Shown here piece after piece: positions 54,055 through 64,000 of a stretch of DNA of 64,000 bases. The position numbers and the translations under genes are program-made. The DNA is from Lantana camara. Lineage: Eukaryota; Streptophyta; Magnoliopsida; Lamiales; Verbenaceae. Within the stretch, counting starts at the first letter, position 1. Each line of letters starts with the position of its first letter. The stretch lies in assembly GCA_037501455.1 (NCBI GenBank), contig CM074865.1:9807001-9871000 (forward strand), given 5' to 3'. Under the pieces are notes generated by a model. The model saw nothing but the letters and a program-made list of their open reading frames with translations, had not been told where the DNA came from and ran no database searches.

Positions 54055-55904
54055 ATGTGTCCTCCTGCTGAAATTGGTATATACTGGAGTGATGAACAAA
54101 TCATTTCATTATTGAACGGGTATAATAAAGGAATATCCCTTCTCCCAGAGAACGTGCTAGAAGAATCAAGCCCTTATGAGTACCCTCCCTCCAATTTACC
54201 AGGTTTGTTTCCTTGTTTTTGTTCATGGTATTTTAAATTTTAGGGATAATTACAGTTAGATCCCCTGAGTTTAGGGGCAAATGCAGCTAGGATACTCTTT
54301 AGGCATGGAGAATTTTTAGGAAGATGTCTGTTCAAATTTTGAGGGTTTTGTGGTTTTTCTTTTAAGGGGTGTAAATGTATTATCCCTGCTACTGGGAATC
54401 TGGCTGTAGTTAAGCCTAACCTCAGGGATTGATGAAATTCCGGTTTATGCCCCTCATGTGTTATGCTCTACTTTGCAGGTGGATTTTGGTACTTAGTTCG
54501 TTCGAATGAGAGAAAAGAATATGTTCATGGATTCTGGAGAGCTACGGGAGATTCGTGTAACATTTATTCAGATCCTAGCATTAATGGTTGGAGAACAACT
54601 CTAGAATACTTTGAAGGCAAGGCCCCTAACGAACAGAGAACCGATTGGGTCATGCAAGAGTATAGAGTGACACAAAAGGATTTATGTGATAAGGATATGA
54701 TAAAGGTACCAAAACGAACAATTTAGCGATATTTTTTGTATTTTTATTTTCTTTATTTACATCATAGCCTACCACCTACCAGTCAATTTTCGCCGGTTTG
54801 GTTGGATATTGTGCAGGAATCAAGATTGCTATGCAGGGTTTTCCTCTGCAGTGGGCCGAAAAACGAGATGCGTTCTGATAACTGCAAAAGTGTTGTTGAA
54901 TCAATTGAGCCTAACACAAATACCATCTCCTGTAAAGATTCTGAAAGTGAATCCAAGGTGATTTGATCTGCAATCTTTGTGTTATGTTTTTCATTTTTAC
55001 ATCGTTTATTATGCTTTATTAGTTATTTTGCTCACTCGGTGTGTCAATTTGAATGGAATTTGTTGTTTCTTTTGAGTATGATTAGCCCATTTCTCCATTT
55101 GGATATTTCATTTTGTACAATTTTCCCTTTTTAAAAAAGAAAACTTAGGTAATGATTTTGTACAACATTCTTGGACATACTATAACATGAAATCCATAAT
55201 TCCATATATTTGGTTTCTTACACATTCGGGTTCTTTTTTAGGCCAAGGCAGAATCTGAAGTGGGAACTCTCTCTTCCCCACGAGTTTTCTCAGAAGTTCT
55301 AGAATGTTTATCAAAAGGCGACTTCTTGGAAATGGACGATCTAATAGATCCCGAATCACACTCTTCGAGCTCGCAGAATTCGAGCTGTCCCAGCAAATTA
55401 TCTGATGAATATTTCGATTCAGCAGCTTTCCTGAGGGACATTGAGGAAGATAGGAATAATCTCATACAAAGGCAACAATCAAGTTCACGATACGATTTCC
55501 CCTCATCGGTCGTGTCAAGTGACGTGGTTCTGCAGCCCCCTGCTTCATGTACGTATGAATAGTATAATTTCCAGTTTCTCTAACTCACAAAATTTATCCC
55601 AGTTTTATATGATCAAGAGGGGAGGTCTGTGTAATTACACGTAGTTACAGGGGAGGTTAGCGTAACAAACCCACCTTTACCGTCTATTCATCTGTTGCAT
55701 TGTTGTGTCCTAGGTTCTATTTTGAGCGGAGCTGTGAGAGCCGGTGAAGGCGAGGGCTCCTCTAAACGGCACAACTCGGAGAGCTCGAGTGAAGGGTCTT
55801 CTTCAAGCTCACATAGTGATGGAAGCCATAGAAATGCTGGAACAAGCAGGGAGAAAAAGCTTGTGAAAAAGCTCAAAACATATTTTTGTTTTGCATCCTT
55901 CTGA
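54055..55904 (+). CDS. NAC-domain transcription factor, complete gene
   Basis: Exons 54055-54202, 54479-54705, 54817-54957, 55242-55548 and 55714-55904 join in frame into 337 residues. The NAC domain (about 1-140) shows SDEQIISLL, LPENVLEESSPYEYPPSNLP, FWYLVRSNERKEYVHGFWRA, TTLEYFEGKAPNEQRTDW and LLCRVF; the canonical N-terminal GFRF-type motif is missing or strongly diverged. The C-terminal part is acidic and Ser-rich (SDEYFDSAAFLRDIEEDRN, SSSEGSSSSSHSDGS) and ends in a basic/hydrophobic tail (KKLVKKLKTYFCFASF) that hints at membrane or lipid contact but is no clear transmembrane helix. It shows what the ancestral gene looked like before the left copy lost its last exon. I cannot name the orthologue. 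Confidence 0.9.
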
Positions 55905-57854
55905 AAAACCACTTATAATTTTCGTGATATTAATGTTGTCGTAAGTAAATAGGTCAGATGTTTCAATGTTGTCAGAATTTTAGTTGTTGCTGGGGAAAAA
56001 AATGGCAAAAAAAAAAAAACAAAAAAAGAAGAAGAGAAGAAGAAGAAGAAGAAGAAGAAAAACAGGTGATTAATGTTGACATATTATAGGGTTTGTGGTG
56101 ATTTACATAATAGTGTGTTATACTCTGTAACTTGAACTTAGTGATTGAATACAATTGTTTAACATTTTGACATTATCTGTTAAACTGTCTTCATTTGTTT
56201 CGAAGTCATGTAATGGTTATCAAATAGGTATACCGGGCATCGGGATTTTTGTTTCAATTATATTTTTTATTTTATTCATTCACACGTCTTAAGTGTATTA
56301 GTAGATGGTTATTAAACTAACGTGCAATTAATTCAAACGGAAAATGATTTGAGTTCGAATCTTGTTAATGTAAAAAGTTACATTGAGAGAAATTTTCGTA
56401 AAAAACGCTTTCAAACTTGCTCGACCAAATGAACCTAGTAGTAGCATTATGAGATAGAACCCAGTCCTGCCTCGACCATCCATTTGTGGAACATAGGGCT
56501 GAAGACCTCTAGAGTACCTACTAGAAGGAAAATAGAGAGTTGAAGGATGGAATTACCACTCTTTTCTATAGTAGAAGAGTCCTAGTATTCGACTCCGAAA
56601 GGAGCTAAGGGTCGGACTCAAAATGCAAGTACAATAAAATTTCAGTAATTCAGGAAATTTTGCATCTATTTTGTATCATTTTTGCGGCATGTTTAGTTTC
56701 TCATTCAATTGGACGAGAGAAACACCGTGGGAGATCCAATAGATATTTATTAACATAAACGAGCATATATTGATTTTTTTTATATGACAACTATTTATTT
56801 CTTTTAATATCAGTTATCTGTCAATACACGTGATGTGGCTACGTATCCGAATTAGAATATAAGACACAAAATCAAACATAAATCTAAAAAGGAATTTTAT
56901 GCTATAGATAGTAGATACAAATACACAATGGGCTTGCCGTGTAATAAATGAAAGTTTGGTGGAACTTTCATGCCCATTTTGTATGGTACATGCCCTAATT
57001 TATTGCAATCATAATTATAGAACAATTTTTTTCAACAAGAAAGGCCCACAATTAATGTCCAGTCCTATCCATACACAGAAATCAAACCTAATTAACAATT
57101 TATGAGTTTTTTCTTTTAATCACAATGTCTAATAGATTAAGAAAAAATAATTAAAAAGTTACTTCCCATTTTCTAAGGAACTATTTTACTTTTTCTCTAA
57201 ATATCAATTAGCTGTCACACATCCAATCTTTTGTAATATACATTCTAATATTCCACAAATTTACACTACTATATCTTATTTATTACGAGTTTAAATCAAT
57301 TCGATACCACTATCCATTCAGATTTTTTCGGAATTCAAATATTAAATAGACTCGATCAAAATAATCATCCTAACTCAGTTGCGAGTGGAATGATATGAAC
57401 AAAATTTTAACTTTTTTTTATCTAAATAAAAAGTATTTGATGGTATTAGGGAGGGATTAAGATATGAAAGCGACAAAATAATGTCCAAGTGTGGAGCTAA
57501 ACATGGTACTATAAAGTCTATAATTAAAGTAAGCCACCCAATGGCCAAAGAAGTTCGTGCTAAAGCATCAAAACACATAATTATATTGATAGGAGCATTA
57601 ATTAAAGGTTGTTCCAATTATTGGAAGCATCTATTACATGCTTGAAAACTATTGCTCCATAAGGTGACAACACAATTAGGAAAATGTTAAATATTTAGTT
57701 AGAAACTTTATTCAAATTTGGTGGGTTTAACTCTCATCGAAAATAATTGAAAAATTAGCGATGAATCTCTAAAAAATACTTAAACTTCACTCATTAAAAA
57801 TAGATATGTACAAATTAACTTAACTTAATTGTGAACTTTCAATTATTAATAAAA
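55905..57854. other. Intergenic region after the right NAC gene
   Basis: Contains the NAC 3' UTR, a (GAA)n-like run (56034-56062), and an unassigned less AT-rich patch at 56455-56625. The rest is AT-rich with no gene seen. Confidence 0.5.
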
Positions 57855-58250
57855 GGGTTAAGTATATTTCACACCCTTTGTAGTTGTAGATATTATAATT
57901 GGATCCTTATTAGTCATTTTATTATGTTTTGATCCCTTTTAAAAATTATAAATTACGTCAGATCAGATTTTCGTTAAAAGTAGGGTGCTGTCATACATTT
58001 CGAGACTTAAATTTCCCGTTTTACCATTGCCTTAATAGGTAATTTTTTTATACTAAGTTTACTTTAAATTTACGATAAGGGTAAAATAAAAAATTCAAGT
58101 CTAATAATGTATGACGTCACCCTATATTTAACGAAAAATTGATTTGATGTAATTTATAATTTTTAGAAGGGATCAAAATATAATAAAATGATTAACAATG
58201 GTCCAATTGTAATATCTTCAACTCCAAAAGGTGAGAAATGTAATTAACTC
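57855..58250. mobile_element. Mutator-type MITE with 9 bp duplication
   Basis: TTAATAAAA stands on both sides (57846-57854, 58251-58259). The arms are about 165 bp, from GGGTTAAGTATATTTC and, inverted, GAGTTAATTACATTTC; both contain the block ATTTTATTATRTTTTGATCCC. Non-coding. Confidence 0.85.
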
Positions 58251-59214
58251 TTAATAAAATAATATATAAAATTTAAGAACTCCGAGATTTGAAATTTTTT
58301 AAATCTAATAGAACCCCTAAATTTTTTTTTTTTTTAATTTGAACCCGATTTTTGAGTTGGCATTTCGAGGAATGATCTAAAAAATAAAATATTTTAATTC
58401 GATAATTAATACTTTAATTTCTTCCCAAATAAAACTCATTAAAAATAATTATGTAACAAATTAAATTCAACCACTTTGTTTTATTCTAACATGGACGGCT
58501 GAGGATGGTGGTTGATGGCGGGAGAAGAAGTTGTTTGTTTGGCGGGAAAAGGTACTGAATTATCAGAAAGCACAAAATAATGGGGCCAAAAAGTAATAAA
58601 TGGAAATTGAAGGGAGGTGTACGTAAATACGAGAGGAATATGTATAATTGATGTAATTGGCGGGAACGATGTTAGAAAACGACAATGCCGACGGCAGGTA
58701 AAGTAGGTGTTGGTACGTGTGGGCCCACCCTGTTTTTCTTTGCTTTTCCTTATTCCCCGCTTAGCTGTATGTTCATTTACATAAATACCCTTTTGCCCGC
58801 CCAAGAAATATCATAAAGGAGAAAGATGTTCAATATGTTATCTGATTTGATATGATAAAATAATATTTTTAAAAGTGCTGCATTCATGGAAAATTAAAAG
58901 AAAAATTTTATATTTTTTGTAATTTAAAATTTTATTTTGTATCGTTATCCAATATCTGTATTTATGACAAATTATGTTATCTATATATATTTTTAGTGGG
59001 TTTGATTAAAAAATAACTGATATTTATATTTTATAAATATGTTATGTGTTATGTTTTTTTTAACTAAAAACGTTAAGAAAAATTTAGATGACGGTATGTC
59101 ATAAATACAAATATTGAATCATGAATATGCAATGAAAATTTATTGAAATAATAAATTACAATAAAAAGATAAAATTCCAATGATGAAAAATATTTTTCCT
59201 TATAAGTAGTTTTA
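58251..59214. other. AT-rich spacer
   Basis: No gene seen. A 107-codon minus-strand frame (58481-58804) has no recognisable domain and no supporting signals, and I leave it unannotated. Confidence 0.4.
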
Positions 59215-59487
59215 TCTATCTATACTTTATTATTAAGCACAATAGACAAAGGTGACGTCTTGAACTTGATCTCTAATTTTATATATTTTATTTGTTTATT
59301 GATCCATTACTCTACTTTTCTCTCATCCCAACTTTATTCTCAATTTTATTTATTTTATTTTTTTAATTTATATTTTACTATTTTCTGTTAATATACAATT
59401 ATTAGATTTATATTAAGATAAATAATTTAATTTAATATATTTAAGTAATAATATTATTTTTTTGTACACGCTGTGCAAAATTACTAG
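59215..59487 (+). mobile_element. Short Helitron-like element
   Basis: Begins TCTATCTATACTTTATTATTAAG after an A and ends CTAG before a T, with a small hairpin (TTG..CACGCTGTGCAA) about 5 nt before the end, the marks of Helitron ends. The following 59488-59781 is a related copy that also ends TTACTAG. Non-coding. Confidence 0.5.
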
Positions 59488-60245
59488 TACAACATATTAA
59501 GTAAAAGAGCAAAGGTGGTGATTGGACTTGTCTTTAATTCTTTTTATTATTTAATTTTTTTTTTTTTCCCATCACGTACATAATATGTCTCAACTCTACT
59601 TTTCTTTGGCGTCACTTTTTTTTTCTCTTCTTTCATATTTTTTAATTTATATTTCAACTATTTTCTATTTTTCTATTAATATATAATTATTAAATTCATA
59701 TTAAGATTAATAATTTAATTTAACATATTTAACTAATAATTATCATTTCTTTACCCACGATTAAGTATACGAAATTACTAGTAATTATGATCATCTTTAA
59801 GTCACTCGGTTTCCCACGTAATGACTGCTAAGATCATCAAAATTCAAACATTTGATTTTCCAAATAATCATTTTCTTAATTTCGCAAATCACCAAACTCA
59901 ACAAGGGCAATTACGTAATTCCACCCGACAAGTCGCGGTCAACCCCACTGTCCAACAGTATTCCTGCAACGCAAACTCAAGCCTCTCTTGCATGATTGAC
60001 GACCTCTCCCGCCACGTGGCATCCCGCCATTCGTCAGTTCCAGGTCCTCGGGATTCACAGCTCCACACGATAATTAATAATCAAACTCAAAACCAAAGCA
60101 AAGAAAAACACACATCAGAGTCACTCTCATCCTCTTTTTCCTGTTTCCATCTCCATATACTGTGTTTTCTCTCTCTGAAACAACGCCAAATTTCCCCCCA
60201 ATTTCCAGCACCCTTCACTTAGAAGACCCCATTTTTGATTCGTCA

Positions 60246-60272
60246 ATGAGGAGTTCTTTCGATCGGGCTTGA
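60246..60272 (+). promoter_or_regulatory. Upstream ORF in the leader of the SAP30-like gene
   Basis: An ATG with eight sense codons and a stop lies 62 nt before the main start, in another frame. Short upstream frames can lower translation; its use is unproven. The leader before it (60100-60245) is pyrimidine-rich. Confidence 0.4.
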
Positions 60273-60333
60273 TCTCGCGGCCTGAGCTCCGGAATTGAGT
60301 TCGTTTTTGTGGTTTTTTTTAACGGATTTGGAA

Positions 60334-62241
60334 ATGCTGGAAGCTGCTGCTGCAGTGGTAAGCAATGGCGGATTTTCTTCTCACTCGTCGCAGTTTACTA
60401 GCTGCGGGGATAGTAGTGAAGAGGAGCTCGCGGTTCTGCCCCGACATACGAAGGTTGTGGTGACCGGGAACAACCGTACGAAGTCTGTGCTGGTGGGGCT
60501 TAAGGGTGTTGTGAAGAAAGCTGTTGGCCTTGGTGGATGGCATTGGCTGGTGAGTTATTGCACACGAAAGTTTGGTCTCATTTACTTTTGCTGGGAGTGG
60601 GTTCTGCTTTTTGGGGTTATTTGTAATTTAGAATGTTGAAATTTATTGGGCATTGGTAAAGCAATGCGCGGTAACTGTGGTGTGATTTTGAGCTTTGGTG
60701 GTAAATGGGCTTGTGTAAATTGTGAATTTGGAAGGAGAATTTTGTCTCTCATGATTTTTGTTTGAACTTCTGGAGGCTGATATGGTAAAAAAATTGAAAC
60801 TTCAGGTACAATTTTTTTTTTCTTCTGAATTATATCTTACGGATAGAGTTCAAGTTCTAAAATCTGAATTTGGTAGTGGGATTTTGTTTCTTGTGGTTTT
60901 CCAAAAGGGATCTGAAGCATTACTTTCCTTCCATTTTTGCATGCTATTTCACTGTTTTGCTGCAATTTCTGAAGTCATTTCTGCAAAATAGCCCTGTTTT
61001 AGTGTGTGTGTGTGTGTGTTTCTTTATTATTTTTCAAAAGGTTGATTGGTACCCAGGTTCTCACAAACGGGATTGAAGTAAAACTACAAAGGAATGCTTT
61101 AAGCGTCCTCGAAGCTCCAACTGGTAATGAAGAAGATGATGATCTTGAATTTGAACATGTTCAGTGGAACAACACAGATATGGGTGAGCTAGTTTTCTTA
61201 GCTTTTCAAAGACTACAATGAATCATTATCATTATTGCTGTTATATTTAATTTCTTTAGTTAATGGTGTTATGCATTGCAATTCTGTAGGATTTGATGAG
61301 CCTCAAAGGCCCCACAAACCGAGGCACCGTATGCACAGGTCATTTGAGCCTTCTAACAAGGCCATTAACCGGTCTCTCTCATGCAACTTACAGTCTAAAG
61401 ACTCTCTTTCTGCATCAAAAGGATCAGCTGTGAGAAAGCTTTACCTTTATTGTTCTTCCTCAAGAATTTAAACTCGGAAGTTAATTTTGTTGTTATAATA
61501 CCGCATATAAGTAAATTAATGAAATAATACTCGTTACTTGCAGAAGGTTGATCTAAGTAAACTTGAGATGGCCGCGTTGTGGAGATATTTGATGCACTTT
61601 AATCTCGTGAGTGGCTTTTAGTTGCACAGAAAAATTATAATCATTTTGTAGTTCACATTTCACACAATCACTTGTGATCTTGTTCATTTCTTGCATTTGT
61701 TATTTATCCTATTAATTCATGCTCAGGTTGATGCCATTCCTAACCCTTCTAAGGAGCAGGTTATTGATGTTGTTCAGAGGCATTTTGTGTCACAGGTACG
61801 TTGGCATACTTTGATGTTTGGTCTAATTACGCAAATTTGTGCTAATATTTGAAAATTACAAATAGCAAAAAACTAATTCGGGTTTGGTCTAATGCATGCG
61901 ACCATGGTCATGAATTTAAAGTCAAATATGGATTTGGCAAGCAGGGTACTTGTAAAAAAGTTGTAATGAAGTCATCACACGATTAAAATTCATCAGATCA
62001 AGATGTATTGTAAATTCTTTGATAGGGAAACTTTTTATAATTTCTCACCCCTCAGGGAATGGCAGTGTAATTGATCCCTTTACGGCCATTAAATTCTCAC
62101 TGATCGGGTATACATATACCCATTTCTGTAACTAAGATGACTGAATAATCGTTCTGTATGTTGCTGTAGCAATTGGACGAGCTGCAAGTGATCACAGGGT
62201 TCGTGCAGGCTGCAAAGAGACTGAAGACAGTTTGCAAATGA
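60334..62241 (+). CDS. AFR-like: SAP30-like Sin3/HDAC complex subunit (AFR1/AFR2 type)
   Basis: Six exons, 60334-60549, 61057-61183, 61290-61429, 61544-61606, 61727-61795 and 62170-62241, join in frame into 228 residues. The N-terminal part has SVLVGLKGVVKKAVGLGGWHW followed by VLTNGIEVKLQRNAL, where a linker has an acidic NEEDDDLEFE. The C-terminal SAP30 Sin3-binding domain (about 162-228) reads VDLSKLEMAALWRYLMHFNL, AIPNPSKEQVIDVVQRHF and ITGFVQAAKRLK. The plant homologues recruit Sin3-type histone deacetylases, known for damping FT expression at dusk in Arabidopsis. Start chosen as the first in-frame ATG. No defects seen. Confidence 0.93.
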
Positions 62242-63455
62242 TCGTCGAGAGATTGGTTGCTTCGTGATCTCGTTGGTTCTCTAACTCTAACCAGTTATGA
62301 CACACCTGAATTTGTATGTATCGGCCATCGGGGACTAGTATCTGTATTTAGTTGGTCCTGGTGTAGATGTAAGTATGTAAATATTATCATGTCTTAAGAC
62401 AGCGGACTCATGAGTCAATCCTAATTAGAGGCTAAATGTTTTTGGTCACAAAAGGGATTCATTGACTTGAGAATGTATAGCCCCCTTATTCTGAATCCAT
62501 GCTTAATCATCATTCAAACTCCCCTAAAGGCTAAATCAACTATGCCCACTTATTACACCAAAAAAAAAAATGTTTACTTGTATTTTTTATTAATGTTTGA
62601 TTTTAAATCGACTATAATAATATGCCCTAGACTAAAATTTGTATGTATCATGTGAAGTTTTTGAAATTTTTTAAATTTTATGGGGGTTTTGTATAACTAG
62701 GAAGATTTTAGTCCATATTCGATTTGGTTGAATCTAACTAATTATAATAATAAGGGTATTATACTTGTCATTTAATTTGTCATTTTCTCTAAATTTTTCA
62801 TCAACAATATGAGAATTAAGAACTATAAAACACTCGTTCTCTCGTTACATTGGTTTGGATGAGCTAGATTCGGAATAGAATTACCCGTCACTCTTTCTAA
62901 ATTTCCACCAACCGTCGGTAAGTGTAAAACACTCGTCTTTTTGCTATATCAATTTAGGCGAATCAGGTTTGACATAAAATTACCGGTATAACTAGATCAA
63001 AAAATCTCATGATATATGGGGATTTTGGACATTTATTTATCCCTACTATTAATGACACAACAAGAAGCAATTGATAAGAAAATTCTTGGTGGCTGAATAA
63101 ATTTATAATGTACAAATACACATACGATTACATCAAATAAAGTCATAAACTCCTTGGGATGTACAAATGTGAATAAAGCCATAAAGTAATTCTGTTGTGT
63201 GTAATAAAAAGGAATTTGGTCAATTCGTATGTTCATAATTTTACATCATCTTTTGTAATGAGGCAAAACAAAAGAAGTTGGCCCCTACACTAAGCCACAT
63301 ATCATATAAGGTCTTATCAATAATTTTGTCCACGACTAAATACAGCATGCTCACTTGTATTATACTATCATATCATGCTTTCTGAACGCTGATTATGTGG
63401 CGTGATTAGCTGCAACAAAATTAAAATAAAATACAATCTTGGATAAAGTTGCTGT
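62242..63455. other. Intergenic region
   Basis: Holds the SAP30-like 3' UTR up to about 62450, then AT-rich DNA with no gene or clear repeat. Confidence 0.5.
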
Positions 63456-63465
63456 TATATATAAA
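63456..63465 (+). promoter_or_regulatory. TATA box of the proline-rich protein gene
   Basis: TATATATAAA lies about 150 bp before the first ATG, on the same strand. A good consensus in a plausible place. Confidence 0.55.
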
Positions 63466-63607
63466 GTGAAAAAGGAAGTGGAATTTAGTGCATAAATCAT
63501 GATTTTTATCTCTATGAAAGTTTCAACAAAAATACTTGATTCAAGAATTGTCCTTACTTTCCCAGTTCTTGACTTATAAATTTGTGTCCCAACCATAATC
63601 TTTCCCC

Positions 63608-63919
63608 GTGACAAAGTTTCCACAACACATCATGATTCCCAATATTTCTTTGCTCTTGTTTGTCTTCATTGTCACTTCACTACTATTTGGGAAATCCCAT
63701 CAACTATCCGAAAACAAATTCGAATCGCCGTCTCGTCGCCTTCGCCTTATTTCCCCCCCTCGGAATTGGGTTCCAAGGCCACGGCGACAGCCACCTCCAC
63801 CGCCTCGTAAAGTGTGTGACGGACCACCATTGCCGCCTCCGCCTCCGGCATGGTTCTACTTCTACTCTCCTCCTCCTCCACAAGCTTTTCCATCGTCTAC
63901 CTCCAAGCCGCAGGGTTAA
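63608..63919 (+). CDS. Small secreted proline-rich protein
   Basis: 103 residues from the first Met; the third-line Met at 63632 (MIPNISLLLFVFIVTSLLF) would give 95 and a cleaner signal peptide. After the hydrophobic stretch, cleavage is likely near GKSHQ. The mature part is basic, then proline-rich: PPRNWVPRPRRQPPPPP, one Cys in KVCDGPPLPPPPP, and YSPPPPQ, close to extensin SPPPP units. It probably enters the cell wall or apoplast as a short hydroxyproline-rich protein. No family recognised beyond that. Intronless, and the window ends about 80 bp later. Confidence 0.7.
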   Translation: MTKFPQHIMIPNISLLLFVFIVTSLLFGKSHQLSENKFESPSRRLRLISPPRNWVPRPRRQPPPPPRKVCDGPPLPPPPPAWFYFYSPPPPQAFPSSTSKPQG

Positions 63920-64000
63920 TTCTATAAAAGATGAGTTGAAATGTTGTTGGATCATATATATTTGATGGAGTGATTTGGTAGTTTGGATTTTATGTAGTTG

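Noticed and set aside
58481..58804. 107-codon minus-strand open frame
   Set aside because: No family resemblance and no signals; likely chance.
59821..60222. 133-codon plus-strand open frame before the SAP30-like gene
   Set aside because: It lies in the promoter and pyrimidine-rich leader, has no recognisable domain and ends just before the real gene.

Overview
This window is nuclear DNA from a flowering plant, a core eudicot and probably an asterid, with a Lamiales-like feel that is only an impression. The evidence is plant gene families with GT-AG introns, AT-rich intergenic DNA, plastid-type GGPP synthase, BES1/BZR1 and NAC factors, a caulimovirid fossil, and many LTR, hAT, Mutator, PIF/Harbinger, LINE and Helitron-like repeats. 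Exon limits were read by eye from reading frame, splice dinucleotides and family resemblance; no transcript data were available.

Layout. 1-10.3 kb is repeat: inverted repeats, a long LTR-family sequence on the minus strand broken by a 2.0 kb solo LTR, and MITEs. 11.2-12.7 kb (-) is a BES1/BZR1 brassinosteroid transcription factor. 15.45-16.48 kb (-) is a NEDD8/RUB-conjugating E2 (UBC12/RCE1 type) with an unusual acidic tail. 17.7-21.6 kb holds a LINE 3' end, a hAT-type MITE and a decayed PIF/Harbinger element. 22.18-23.40 kb (+) is a plastid GGPP synthase. 25.17 kb (-) is tRNA-Asp(GUC), followed by an MT-A70/METTL4-type methyltransferase (25.65-28.38 kb, -). 28.4-38.4 kb is a transposon graveyard: a 1 kb foldback, a 2.88 kb solo LTR nested in a TIR element, a caulimovirid reverse transcriptase fossil, a LINE RNase H and a Ty3 gag. 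38.4-45.2 kb (+) is a NAC gene whose coding exons 2-4 are present three times in tandem, with one shared final exon. 45.2-45.7 kb is a junction holding a foldback. 47.3-50.4 kb is a second tRNA-Asp and a second, intact METTL4-type gene. 54.05-55.90 kb (+) is a complete NAC gene. 60.33-62.24 kb (+) is a SAP30-like HDAC-complex subunit (AFR1/AFR2 type). 63.6-63.9 kb (+) is a small secreted proline-rich protein.

How it fits together. One tandem duplication explains 23.4-55.6 kb. A block running from the GGPP synthase 3' UTR through tRNA-Asp and METTL4 to an intron near the end of the NAC gene was copied head to tail. The left NAC therefore lacks its last exon, and the right copy carries only a GGPP synthase 3' UTR stub. 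Within the left NAC, exons 2-4 were then triplicated. The exon phases would allow either several short NAC isoforms or one three-NAC-domain protein. As I remember it, BES1, METTL4 and AFR2 are neighbours in Arabidopsis (At1g19350, At1g19340, At1g19330), so this window looks like that ancestral neighbourhood expanded by duplication and transposons.
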